Positions 1 through 7,733 of a DNA stretch of 22,597 bases are shown piece after piece. Every line of letters begins with the position of its first letter. Position 1 is the stretch's first letter. The DNA comes from an uncultured Archangium sp. (lineage in GTDB: Bacteria; Myxococcota; Myxococcia; Myxococcales; Myxococcaceae). The stretch is taken from assembly GCA_946479335.1 (NCBI GenBank), contig CAMLFP010000049.1, positions 1 through 22,597 on the forward strand, given 5' to 3'. The notes under the pieces are model-generated. The model made no database searches. It was not told the DNA's origin and saw only the letters and a program-made list of their open reading frames with translations. A program made the translations under genes and the position numbers.

Positions 1-995
1 GAGAGGTACTGCTGCGTCTGGCCGATGTAGCGCGTCGAGGGTTTGCGCTCGCTGCGGCTGTCGAGAATGAAGAACTCGACGGTGTCGCCCCACTTCATCG
101 ACTTCCACACGCGGTTGGGCGCCAGCGCGTCGCGGCGCAGCGGGAGGCTCTCGAAGTACGTCTGCACCGCGTTGGCGAAGATGGTCTGGTCTTCCGACTC
201 GGGGTTGAAGTTGTCGGAGACCTCGTGGTCGTCCCACGTGGCGAGCACGCTGGTCGACGCGCGCAGCGCCCGGTACTCCGGGCTGCTGAGGTTCGCGGCC
301 CATTGGGTGCGGAACTCCGCGAGCGTCGAGCAGCCGTCGTTGTAGCTGGTGTCTCCGAGGAGGAGGAACACGTCGAGGTCATCGCGCTCGCCGGCGCGCA
401 GCAGCGGCGTCGGCGTGTGGCCCTGCTCGGTGCAGCACGACGCGCCCACCACCAACGGTGCCTTCGTGCCCGGCGCGAACGCCGCGCGGAAGCGGCCAAT
501 CGCCGAGCGCGCGGTGAGCTCGCCGGCCGTCTCTTCGAAGAAGGCGTAGCGGTACTTCTCACCCGCCTGCAGCCCGTCGACGTCGAGGTGCACGAAGCCG
601 CCATCGCCCGGCTGCACCGTCACGTCGGCCACGCGCTCCGCATAGACCTCGCCTTCCATGCGCCACACGCGCAGGCGCAGCGCGCCGAGGCCGGCGTACT
701 TCGTCCACACCACGGCGCGGGTGTCGGTGACGTCGCCCGAGGCGATGCCCATCGAGAAGTTGAAGGCCTCGTTGACGAGGTCGGGTTGATCAGGCTCCGC
801 CGTGCCCGCGTCGACGCCAGCATCGAGGTCGGCGCCCGCGTCGGTCCGCGCACCGCCGTCGGTCCCGGGGAGCGCCCCGGCGTCACCGTCGCCGGGAGCC
901 ACGCCCGAGAGGCGCGGATCTCCGCAGGCGGTGAGGAGACCCGCGGCGCCGATGACGGAGACGCGGAGGAAGTGACGACGAGTCTGCGTGGCCAT
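1..995 (-). CDS. PhoD-like alkaline phosphatase/phosphodiesterase, Tat lipoprotein (3' end beyond window)
   Basis: This gene is open from the ATG at 995 to the left edge, giving about 331 residues with no stop; the C-terminus is missing. The N-terminus has a twin-arginine signal (TRRHFLR, residues 5-11) and a lipobox LLTAC with Cys24. It should therefore be exported folded and lipidated. An Asp/Gly/Ala-rich linker (about 30-70) precedes an N-terminal PhoD-type domain (FSMGIASGDVTDTRAVVW, about 80-97). The metallophosphatase core shows LLLGDTSYND (Asp215), ATWDDHEVSDNF (Asp255, Asp256, His257) and LDSR (312-314). These are the usual PhoD metal-site motifs. Family members hydrolyse phosphate mono- or diesters outside the cytoplasm, often for phosphate scavenging. 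No Pho box was recognised. It is divergent from the beta-barrel gene at 1081. The family call is firm; the substrate is unknown. Confidence 0.9.
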   Translation of the reverse strand, partial: MATQTRRHFLRVSVIGAAGLLTACGDPRLSGVAPGDGDAGALPGTDGGARTDAGADLDAGVDAGTAEPDQPDLVNEAFNFSMGIASGDVTDTRAVVWTKYAGLGALRLRVWRMEGEVYAERVADVTVQPGDGGFVHLDVDGLQAGEKYRYAFFEETAGELTARSAIGRFRAAFAPGTKAPLVVGASCCTEQGHTPTPLLRAGERDDLDVFLLLGDTSYNDGCSTLAEFRTQWAANLSSPEYRALRASTSVLATWDDHEVSDNFNPESEDQTIFANAVQTYFESLPLRRDALAPNRVWKSMKWGDTVEFFILDSRSERKPSTRYIGQTQQYL

Positions 996-1080
996 GTGGC
1001 GGGAGCGGACGCTACGCCCTCGCGCGCGGAGACAGAAGGGAGACGCCCGCAATGGCCGTGGTACCGTCCTCGGCCGTCGC

Positions 1081-2598
1081 ATGCCCTCCGCCCGTGTCGT
1101 TCTCGCCCTGGTCCTCTCCTTGTGCTTCGCCGGAGCGGCGCTCGCTGACGAGCTGAACGCGCCGACCGTCGATGTCCGCGTGTCGGGCGGCGCGGCGTTT
1201 CGTCGGTCGACGCTGGCCGTCGGCACGGAGCAGATCCGCGAGTCGAACATCGGCGGCGTCTCGCCGACCTTCTTGCGGCTCGATGCGGCGGGCTGGTTCG
1301 TGCGCTTCTTCGGCCTCGAAGGTGAAGCCTCGACCGACCTCTTCACCGCGCATCGCACCGGCGCCGCCGACGGCTACCCGCTGCAGCGCTTCGCGTTCCG
1401 GGTGGGGCCGGCGCTGCGCTGGGCCACCGAGAGCGGCTTCACCTTGTCGGGGTCCATCGGGTGGGGCGCGAACGCGTCTCCGGTGGTGCGCTACACCGAC
1501 CGCGCCAACCCGGAGGTGGGCACCGCGGCATCGCTCTTCACGCACGGCCTCGCGGGGCGCCTCGGCGTGGGCCTCACGAAAGGCCGCTTCGATGGCTCTC
1601 TCTCTCTCTCCGCGCTGGCGCCGCTCTTCGGCGACCACGTGCTCGCCCTGGAGCCGCGGCTGCAGGCCTGGGGCCGCTTCTTCGATTCGCCGGGCGGCCT
1701 CGTCTCGCTCTGGGCGGGCGCTGACGTGGGCTTCCTCTACGAGCGGGCCGACGCGTACTCGGGCGCCGCGGTGCGCTTCGGGCTCTCGCTGCGCGTGACG
1801 GTGAACCCGCCGCGGGCCGAAGAGAAGAAGCCCGAGGCGCTCAAGCCCGTCGGGGTGCTGACGGTGCGCGTGTTGTTGCCAGACGGCGCAACGGCCACCG
1901 GTGCGCAGCTCTCGGTCGACGGCGCCGCGCCGATGCCGCTGCCGGCGTCGGGTGACCTCCGCGTCGAAGGCAACGGCCGGCACGTCGCGCGGGCCACGCT
2001 GGCCGGCTACCACGACGCCACCGGCGAGCTGCTGGTGAACGAGGGCGAGGTGGTGTCGCTCGACCTGCAGCTGACCGCGCTGACCGGCCCCGGCCGCCTG
2101 TCGGGCGTGGTGCGCGCGTCGAGCTCCGGCGAACCGCTGGTCGACGCGCTGGTGAACGTCGGCGAGCTGTCGATGCGCACGAAGGAAGACGGCGCCTACC
2201 TCTTCGAGAAGGCGGGCCCCGGCCCGGTGCAGGTGCGCGTCGAAGCGCAGGGCTTCACGCCGGGCGAAGAGGTCGCGCAGGTACCGCCGGAAGGCGAAGC
2301 GACGCTCGACGTGACGCTGGAGCCGCTGGGCAAGGGCAGCCCCGCCACGGTGCGCGGCCTCATCCGCGCGCGGAGCGGCAAGCAGCTCAAGGCCACGGTG
2401 GTGCTCAAGAACACCAGGAAGAACAAGACGCAGAAGGTCCCGGTGAACGCGGAGGGGCGCTTCGTCGTCACCATCCCCTCCGGCGAGTACAGCTTCGTCA
2501 TCAGCGCCCCCGGCTTCCTCTCGCAGACCAAGAAGGTCGCGCTGGGTGACGGCGAACAGGCCATCTTCCACTGCGAGCTGCTCGAGGTCTCGAAGTGA
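1081..2598 (+). CDS. Outer-membrane beta-barrel-like protein with PEGA/carboxypeptidase-like repeats
   Basis: A 505-residue protein. The ATG at 1081 was chosen because it gives a clean signal peptide (MPSARVVLALVLSLCFAGAALA, predicted cut after Ala22); an in-frame start at 988 would add 31 unlikely residues. Residues about 25-245 have alternating aromatic/glycine patterning typical of a small outer-membrane beta barrel. Three Ig-like modules follow. A PEGA-like one (about 256-330) contains VSVDGAAPMPL-style strands, and carboxypeptidase-regulatory-like ones begin near 340 (LSGVVRASSSGEPLVDA) and 424 (VRGLIRARSGKQL). Such modules are usually periplasmic or surface-exposed and structural. The stop overlaps the next gene's GTG by 4 bp (GTGA), so the FecR lipoprotein is probably translationally coupled and a partner. 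A (CT)7 tract lies in the barrel part. The exact function is unknown. Confidence 0.75.
   Translation: MPSARVVLALVLSLCFAGAALADELNAPTVDVRVSGGAAFRRSTLAVGTEQIRESNIGGVSPTFLRLDAAGWFVRFFGLEGEASTDLFTAHRTGAADGYPLQRFAFRVGPALRWATESGFTLSGSIGWGANASPVVRYTDRANPEVGTAASLFTHGLAGRLGVGLTKGRFDGSLSLSALAPLFGDHVLALEPRLQAWGRFFDSPGGLVSLWAGADVGFLYERADAYSGAAVRFGLSLRVTVNPPRAEEKKPEALKPVGVLTVRVLLPDGATATGAQLSVDGAAPMPLPASGDLRVEGNGRHVARATLAGYHDATGELLVNEGEVVSLDLQLTALTGPGRLSGVVRASSSGEPLVDALVNVGELSMRTKEDGAYLFEKAGPGPVQVRVEAQGFTPGEEVAQVPPEGEATLDVTLEPLGKGSPATVRGLIRARSGKQLKATVVLKNTRKNKTQKVPVNAEGRFVVTIPSGEYSFVISAPGFLSQTKKVALGDGEQAIFHCELLEVSK
1596..1610 (+). repeat. (CT)7 dinucleotide tract inside the outer-membrane protein gene
   Basis: Seven and a half CT units lie in frame as alternating Ser/Leu codons (SLSLS) in the predicted barrel. 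Slippage by one unit would shift the frame and truncate the protein before its PEGA-like modules. Confidence 0.9.
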
Positions 2599-4427
2599 GG
2601 ACGCTGACCGCGATCGCGCTGTGCGCGCTGTTGTTCGCCTGCCCCGAGGAGCTGCCGCCGCAACCGCCGCCCAGGCCCACGCCCGTCACGGTGGCGATGT
2701 TGTCGGACCTCGCCGGCAAGGTGACGCTGACCCGCGACGGCGCGTCGAACCCGGCCACCAACGGCGCGCTCTACGAAGGCGATGTGCTGGCGACCGGCGG
2801 TGGCGGCCACGCGCTGCTGCGCGGCGGCGGGCGCGAGGTGGAGCTGCTGGAGAACTCGCGCTTCACCGTCGGCAAGTCGCTGGCGGAGCTCTCGCTCGAC
2901 GTCGGCGAACTCGTCTTCCTCGAGAGTGACGCCGGCGCGTACCAGACGTCGCTGGGCAGCGTGCGGCCGGGTGCGGGCGCGCGCGTGAAGCTGCAGGCCG
3001 GTGGCGCCGATGGCGGTGACACCTTCGAGGTCGGCGTCGGCGAGCTGGAGCTGTTGGACGTCGACACCGACGGCGGTGCCACGCTGAAGGCCGGCCAGCG
3101 CTTCGTGGTGGGCGTCGGCGTGCTGGAGTTGGAAGAGGTGCAGAAGCCGCCCGAGGTGGTGAAGCCCACCGTGAAGCTGACGCCGCGGGGCGCGGTGACG
3201 GTGAAGCCGAAGAGCGGCGCGCAGGCGAAGTTGCCGGCCGAGGGCCGCGAGCTGCAGGAGCCCGCCACCTTCGCGGTCGAGAAGACTGGCCAACTGAACG
3301 CCGAAGCGAAGGGCGCGCGCGGCACGTTCTCCGGCGGCGCGAAGGGCAGCGTGGAGCCGGTCGACGGCGACGCGGGCTTCAAGGTGACGCTGCGCGAGGG
3401 CGTGGTGCGCATCTTCATGAAGGAAGGCGAGAGCGTGCTGCTCGACGGCAAGAAGCAGCTCCAGCTCAAGGCGAAGTCGAACGCCACCGCGGTGGTGACG
3501 GCCACGAAGCAGGGCCCGCGCGTCGACGTGGTGGGCGGCGACGTGGGCGCGGCGCTGGGCAGCGACGAGCCGGTCGACCTCCCCGCCGGTGAATCGGCGC
3601 AGGTGAAGGGCACCACGTTGAGCCTGGTGAAGCGCGGCGCGCCGGTGCTGACGCTGGCCGCCGGCCGCAACGCGCGCGTCAACTGGGCGAAGGGCGGCGA
3701 CGTGCTGCTCCAGCTCGAGGAAGGCGCGGGCGACGCGGAGGTCGCCACCGACGCGCAGTTCGAGAACGTGCTGCTGACCTCGAAGGGCAACGAGCTGCAG
3801 GTGGCAGCGCCGCTGCACGGCTCGCTGTACTGGCGCCGCGCGGGTGGTGAGGCCACGCAGGCGCGCTTCGAGCGCGATGAGTCGGCGGGCGCCGTGGCCG
3901 CGAAGTCAGACACCGTCGCCGAGACCGGCCTCAAGGCCACCGTCTATTTCCAGGGCGCGGTGCCGACGCTGACCTTCACCTTCCCGCCGCGCGATGACGC
4001 CGCCTCGTGGCGCTTCCGCGTGTACGCGGCGGGCGACCTCAAGAGCCCGCTGGTCGACAAGCGCGTGAATGAGAACAAGGCGCTCGTCGAGTCGGGCACG
4101 CTGGCCGAGGGCAGCTACCTGTGGAGCGCGGTGGCGACGCTGAACTCCGGGGCCGAGGCCTCGGGCGGCCGCATGAACAAGATGGACATCGTCTTCGACA
4201 ACTCGGTGACGCGCCTGGTGCTGACGTCTCCGAAGGAGGGCCAGCGCGGAGGCACCGCCGCCGGCATCGCGCCGCTGGGCGCGCGCCTCACGTTGAACGG
4301 CAAGCCGGTGACGCTCGACGACAGCGGCCGCTTCTCCGCGCCGCTGCCTGCGGCCCCGGTGGCCGTGTTCCGCCTGACGACCCGAGAGGGCGCCGACAGT
4401 TACTGGGTGCGCCGCCTCGGCAAGTAG
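2595..4427 (+). CDS. FecR-domain lipoprotein
   Basis: A 610-residue protein starting at a GTG that overlaps the preceding stop (GTGA), which decides the start. The signal peptide ends in LLFAC (Cys16), followed by Pro and two Glu and a Pro-rich linker. Residue +2 is not Asp, which by the Lol rule favours the outer membrane. Residues about 35-120 match a FecR domain: LAGKVTLTRDG, ALYEGDVLATGGGGHALLRG, then a short beta strand series ending VGELVFLES. In Myxococcota such domains often sit in envelope lipoproteins rather than in sigma-factor signalling, and no sigma-factor gene is adjacent. The rest is a long beta-rich Gly/Ala/Lys/Val region with repeated FecR-like strand patterns and a C-terminal segment (about 540-610) resembling an Ig-like fold. 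It probably works with the upstream barrel protein. Its ligand is unknown. Confidence 0.8.
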   Translation: MRTLTAIALCALLFACPEELPPQPPPRPTPVTVAMLSDLAGKVTLTRDGASNPATNGALYEGDVLATGGGGHALLRGGGREVELLENSRFTVGKSLAELSLDVGELVFLESDAGAYQTSLGSVRPGAGARVKLQAGGADGGDTFEVGVGELELLDVDTDGGATLKAGQRFVVGVGVLELEEVQKPPEVVKPTVKLTPRGAVTVKPKSGAQAKLPAEGRELQEPATFAVEKTGQLNAEAKGARGTFSGGAKGSVEPVDGDAGFKVTLREGVVRIFMKEGESVLLDGKKQLQLKAKSNATAVVTATKQGPRVDVVGGDVGAALGSDEPVDLPAGESAQVKGTTLSLVKRGAPVLTLAAGRNARVNWAKGGDVLLQLEEGAGDAEVATDAQFENVLLTSKGNELQVAAPLHGSLYWRRAGGEATQARFERDESAGAVAAKSDTVAETGLKATVYFQGAVPTLTFTFPPRDDAASWRFRVYAAGDLKSPLVDKRVNENKALVESGTLAEGSYLWSAVATLNSGAEASGGRMNKMDIVFDNSVTRLVLTSPKEGQRGGTAAGIAPLGARLTLNGKPVTLDDSGRFSAPLPAAPVAVFRLTTREGADSYWVRRLGK

Positions 4428-4446
4428 GGGTACACGCGCTCTCGTC

Positions 4447-5307
4447 ATGTCGCGCGTCGTCATCGCGGGGACCGGCCCGCTCGCTCTTCAACTCCAGAAG
4501 CACCTCACCGGTCACGAGGTGCGGCTGACGCAGGGCTTCGACCTCACGCTGCGCCACGACGCGGAGCTGGCGTTGACCGGCGCCGAGGTGGTGGTGGTGC
4601 TGGCGTCGGCGCGCGGGCCGCAGGGGCGCTTGAAGACCGCCTCGCGCCGCGACCTCGACGCGTTGCTCGCTGACTCCCTCGGCCGCGCCGCGAAGCTGGT
4701 GGGCGCCCAGCGCGTCATCGTCTTCGCGTGCGGTGATGATGACGCCCGGCTGCCGGTGCTCGAGAAGTGCGGTGTGCCCCTGGCGGTGCTGCGCGGCGGC
4801 GGGCCTGACCCGATCGCGGCGCTGGCGGCGATGGTGAACGGCGGCGAGGCGCCTCCCGCGTCTGCGTGGAGCGGCGCACCGTCGCAGCGCGACACACCCC
4901 GTTGGACCGTCTGTTCCGTGCAGCGCCTGTCGCTCCCCGCCGGGTGGGACGCGCTCAAGCTGGCGCGCGCGCACTTCGAGTGGCTGCCCAACGCGGCGCC
5001 GCTCACGCGCGTGTCGCTGCTCAACCGCGTGGCCAGCATCTCCATCGCCGGGAGCCGCGCGCTGGTGCTCTCGATGGTGCCCGGGCGCTCCGACGCGACC
5101 TGCGCGCACTACGAGATTGTCGGCGGGTCGCTCGCCGCGCGCGCTGAAGGCCGCCTCGAGTTCCGCGTGTTGCTCGACGGCACCGCGGTCGCCGCGCTCA
5201 TCGGCTATCAGCCCGCGCTGCCGTTCCTCGTGTACCGCTTCTCGCAGGCCCTCGTGCACGAGCGCACCATGCGCAAGTTCACCGCGTGGCTCTCCACGCA
5301 GGCATGA
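4447..5307 (+). CDS. Rossmann-like NAD(P)-binding protein, unknown function
   Basis: A 286-residue cytoplasmic protein with no signal peptide. It opens with a nucleotide-binding strand-loop pattern (VVIAGTGPLALQL, about 4-16), followed by a strand VVVVLASARGP and another (RVIVFACGDDD). This resembles a short Rossmann fold of the atypical epimerase/NmrA type. No Tyr-x-x-x-Lys catalytic pair is evident. The C-terminal half (about 140-286) is a separate alpha/beta region I do not recognise, ending in an aromatic helix (LPFLVYRFSQALVHE). The stop overlaps the MOSC gene's ATG by 4 bp (ATGA), so the two are probably co-translated. The fold call is moderately secure and the function is not known. 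Confidence 0.7.
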   Translation: MSRVVIAGTGPLALQLQKHLTGHEVRLTQGFDLTLRHDAELALTGAEVVVVLASARGPQGRLKTASRRDLDALLADSLGRAAKLVGAQRVIVFACGDDDARLPVLEKCGVPLAVLRGGGPDPIAALAAMVNGGEAPPASAWSGAPSQRDTPRWTVCSVQRLSLPAGWDALKLARAHFEWLPNAAPLTRVSLLNRVASISIAGSRALVLSMVPGRSDATCAHYEIVGGSLAARAEGRLEFRVLLDGTAVAALIGYQPALPFLVYRFSQALVHERTMRKFTAWLSTQA

Positions 5308-6113
5308 AGCTCGAGCGCGCCTTCATCTACCCGGTGAAGTCGCTGCGCGGAGTCGAGGTCGCGTCACTCGAACTCGATGACCTCGGCCCTGTCGGCGACC
5401 GGCGGTGGATGCTGGTCGATGACGCCGGCCGCTTCGTTACGCAGCGGCAGTTTCCGAAGCTGGCGGTGATGACGCCGCGGGTTTCCGATGAACAGCTGCA
5501 GCTCGAGTTTGAGGGCGCGCTTTCGCCCCTCACCCCTCGCTTCGCGAGACCCTCTCCCCGGGGGAGAGGGAAGCGCGTCACCCTCTGGGGTGATTCGTTC
5601 GAGGCCCTCGATTGCGGCGACGACCTCGCGCGCTGGTTGTCGGAGGTGCTCGGCGCCTCGCTGCGGCTCGTGCAGTTCTCGCCTGACGTGCGCCGTGAGG
5701 TCGACGCGCGCTACGCCGCCGACGCGCAGACCGGCTTCGCTGACGGCTACCCGCTGCTCATCGTGAACCTCGCGTCGCTCGACGCGCTCAACGCCACGCT
5801 GCCCACGCCCATCGCCATCGAGAACTTCCGCCCGAACCTCGTGGTGCGCGACGTCGAGGCGTGGAGTGAGGACGCGTGGCGGCACCTCATCATCGGCGCG
5901 CAGCGCTTCGACGCGGTGAAGCCGTGCGCACGGTGCGTGGTCATCAACGTCGACCAGCGCACCGGCGAGAAGCCGCAGGGCGACGCGCCGCTCAAGGCGC
6001 TCACCGCGGTGCACGCGCAGCCCGGCCGTGGCGCCATCTTCGGCATGAACCTCGTGCATCGCACGCGCGGCGCGCTGGCGGTGGGCGACGAGGTCGGTGT
6101 GCTAGACGCCTGA
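5304..6113 (+). CDS. MOSC-domain protein (YcbX/mARC-like) with an in-frame palindromic insert
   Basis: A 269-residue protein; the ATG at 5304 overlaps the upstream stop. The N-terminal beta-barrel part has IYPVKSLRG and GPVGDRRWMLVD (about residues 8-41), characteristic of the MOSC N-terminal domain. The C-terminal MOSC domain contains FRPNLVV and KPCARCVV with the conserved Cys that binds molybdenum cofactor in mARC/YcbX proteins. These reduce N-hydroxylated compounds, and E. coli YcbX detoxifies base analogues. The C-terminal ferredoxin domain of E. coli YcbX is absent, so a separate electron donor is needed. Residues about 72-91 are encoded by a palindromic repeat (5517-5576), give a Pro/Arg-rich loop and do not look like family sequence; the reading frame is kept. 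The HIT gene follows after 4 bp. Confidence 0.88.
   Translation: MKLERAFIYPVKSLRGVEVASLELDDLGPVGDRRWMLVDDAGRFVTQRQFPKLAVMTPRVSDEQLQLEFEGALSPLTPRFARPSPRGRGKRVTLWGDSFEALDCGDDLARWLSEVLGASLRLVQFSPDVRREVDARYAADAQTGFADGYPLLIVNLASLDALNATLPTPIAIENFRPNLVVRDVEAWSEDAWRHLIIGAQRFDAVKPCARCVVINVDQRTGEKPQGDAPLKALTAVHAQPGRGAIFGMNLVHRTRGALAVGDEVGVLDA
5517..5576. repeat. Palindromic REP-like element inserted in the MOSC coding sequence
   Basis: An outer inverted repeat, GCGCTT (5517-5522) with AAGCGC (5571-5576), encloses two perfect hairpins. These are CTCGC-TTC-GCGAG (5536-5548) and CCCTCTCCCC-G-GGGGAGAGGG (5550-5570). The block is 60 bp, exactly 20 codons. The CCCTCTCCCC palindrome preceded by CCCCTCACCCC-type sequence resembles dispersed intergenic palindromes I know from other proteobacterial genomes; its copy number in this genome cannot be seen here. 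Confidence 0.75.
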
Positions 6114-6117
6114 GGTC

Positions 6118-6459
6118 ATGGACTGTCTGTTCTGTCGCATCGTCGAAGGCACCATCCCCTCCAAGAAGGTCTACGAAGACGAGCTGTGCGTGGGCTTCCA
6201 CGACATCGCGCCGCACGCGCCGCACCACGTGCTCTTCATCCCCAGGAAGCACCTCGCGTCGCTCAACGAGGCCACCGCTGAAGACCGCGCGCTGCTGGGG
6301 CACCTGATGGTGTCGGCCGCGAAGTACGCGCGCGAGGCAGGCTTCGCCGACGCCGGCTACCGCGTGGTGATGAACACCAACCGCGACGCCGGGCAGACCG
6401 TCTTCCACGTGCACCTCCACGTGCTGGGTGGCCGTCAGCTCGCGTGGCCGCCGGGGTGA
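6118..6459 (+). CDS. HIT-family nucleotide hydrolase (HinT-like)
   Basis: A 113-residue protein, full length for a bacterial HinT. The start, MDCLFCRIVEG, carries Cys3 and Cys6, typical of the zinc-binding branch. The C-terminus has the histidine triad FHVHLHVLGG (His97, His99, His101). Family members hydrolyse purine nucleoside phosphoramidates and acyl-adenylates in the cytoplasm. The ATG lies 4 bp after the MOSC stop, so the three genes from 4447 form a likely operon. The combination with a MOSC reductase could reflect clean-up of modified nucleotides or bases, but that is inference. No oddities in length or residues. Confidence 0.95.
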   Translation: MDCLFCRIVEGTIPSKKVYEDELCVGFHDIAPHAPHHVLFIPRKHLASLNEATAEDRALLGHLMVSAAKYAREAGFADAGYRVVMNTNRDAGQTVFHVHLHVLGGRQLAWPPG

Positions 6460-6496
6460 ACTGACGCCCGGGCCGACCGCGGCTTGGGGATCATAG

Positions 6497-6526
6497 TTGA
6501 CATTGATTCGCAAAATCCCGTATTCG
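6497..6526 (+). promoter_or_regulatory. Promoter with Fur-box-like site upstream of the iron/redox operon
   Basis: An unusually AT-rich patch contains a consensus -35 TTGACA (6497-6502) and a weak -10 (TATTCG, 6521-6526, 18 bp spacing). Overlapping the -35 is TGACATTGATTCGCA (6498-6512), which agrees with the 7-1-7 Fur consensus TGATAATNATTATCA at 10 of 14 fixed positions. Binding there would block RNA polymerase. The predicted transcript start is within a few bases of the ATG at 6534, and no ribosome binding site is visible, so the mRNA may be leaderless. Confidence 0.5.
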
Positions 6527-6533
6527 GCGCGCC

Positions 6534-7733
6534 ATGCGATTCCGGGTGAGCGCGCTGTTGTGTCTGCTGGCCGCAGCGTGTGGCCCGGTGCCGACGGAGC
6601 CGACGCTGGTCACCGACACCTCGTCTGACCTGCCGCTCAAGGGCCTGTCTGACGAGTGGCTGACGCAGTTCCAGGAAGGCGACGCGCTCTTCGAGTTGCC
6701 GTACCGCGAGGCCGATGGGCTGGGGCCGCTGTACATCCGCTCGTCGTGCAACGCGTGTCACCGGCAGGCGGGGCGTGGCCCGGGTGTGGTGACGCGCCTG
6801 CGCCAGGTCGACGCCGACGGCAACACCGTGCCGGGCCAGCCGGAGCTGCCGTACGGCAACGTGGTGCGGCCGCTGACGACGGGCGGCGCGACGCCGCTCA
6901 ACTCGCCTGACAGCACCGACATCGTCGAGAGCTTCCGCGCGGGCATCCCCGTGATGGGCCGCGGGTGGATGGAGGCCGTCACCGACGCCGAGATTCTGCG
7001 CGTGGAGGTCGAGCAGGCGCTGCGCACCGACGGCATCTCCGGCCACGTCAATCACGTGACGTACAAGAGCCAGCCCAACAGCGACACGCGCTTCCACGCG
7101 TACCAGCCGGGCGAGACGGTCATCGGCCGCTTCGGGTTGAAGGCGCGCCAGCCGTCGCTCGACGACTTCGCTGCCGACGCGCTGCAGGGCGACATGGGCC
7201 TCACCTCGCCGCTGCGCCCCACGGAGGTGCCGAACCCCGACGGCCGCCTCGACGACATGCGCGACGGTGTCGACCTGACGCTCGACCAGGTGAACCACAT
7301 CGCCGACTACGTGCGGCTCATCCGCATCCCCGGGAGGGGCGAGCCCGACGCGAAGGGCGCGGCGCTGTTCGAGAGATCCAACTGCGGCGTGTGCCACGTG
7401 GCGAACCTCGCGACCCGCGCCGACTACCCGATTCCGCAGCTCGCGGGCGCGACCGCGCACGTCTACACCGACCTCCTCGTGCACGACATGGGGCCCACCC
7501 TCGCCGACGGCATCGTCGACGGTGAAGCCGGTGGCTCCGAGTGGCGCACCGCACCGCTCATCGGCGTGCGCTTCTTGAACGCCTTCCTCCACGACGGCCG
7601 CGCGGCGACGGTCGACGAAGCCATCCGCCTCCATGGGGCCGAGGGCAGCGAAGCGAAGCCCTCTGTTGATGCGTACCTCGCGCTGTCCGACGACGACCGG
7701 CGCGCGCTCCTCGATTTCGTGTCGTCACTGTGA
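6534..7733 (+). CDS. Di-haem oxidoreductase lipoprotein (DUF1111 family)
   Basis: A 399-residue protein with a lipoprotein signal ending LAAAC (Cys16). Two haem c sites are visible: CNACH (72-76) and CGVCH (284-288). The late motif FLHDGRAATVDEAIRLHG (351-368) is characteristic of the DUF1111 'thiol oxidoreductase'/di-haem peroxidase-like family. These proteins act outside the cytoplasm and are commonly encoded beside imelysins in iron-responsive clusters, where a ferric/ferrous redox role is suspected. Residue +2 after the lipid Cys is Gly, compatible with the outer membrane. The GTG of the imelysin gene overlaps its stop by 4 bp. It is the first gene after the Fur-like promoter. The family is secure; the substrate is not established. 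Confidence 0.92.
   Translation: MRFRVSALLCLLAAACGPVPTEPTLVTDTSSDLPLKGLSDEWLTQFQEGDALFELPYREADGLGPLYIRSSCNACHRQAGRGPGVVTRLRQVDADGNTVPGQPELPYGNVVRPLTTGGATPLNSPDSTDIVESFRAGIPVMGRGWMEAVTDAEILRVEVEQALRTDGISGHVNHVTYKSQPNSDTRFHAYQPGETVIGRFGLKARQPSLDDFAADALQGDMGLTSPLRPTEVPNPDGRLDDMRDGVDLTLDQVNHIADYVRLIRIPGRGEPDAKGAALFERSNCGVCHVANLATRADYPIPQLAGATAHVYTDLLVHDMGPTLADGIVDGEAGGSEWRTAPLIGVRFLNAFLHDGRAATVDEAIRLHGAEGSEAKPSVDAYLALSDDDRRALLDFVSSL

Noticed and set aside
1012..2571. Long open frame on the minus strand opposite the beta-barrel gene
   Set aside because: Its Arg/His/Ala/Glu-rich translation is the usual artefact of high third-position GC. The plus-strand gene has the signal peptide and recognisable domains.
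6460..6490. Terminator after the HIT gene
   Set aside because: The GCCG/CGGC hairpin has a 4-bp stem and no T-tract.
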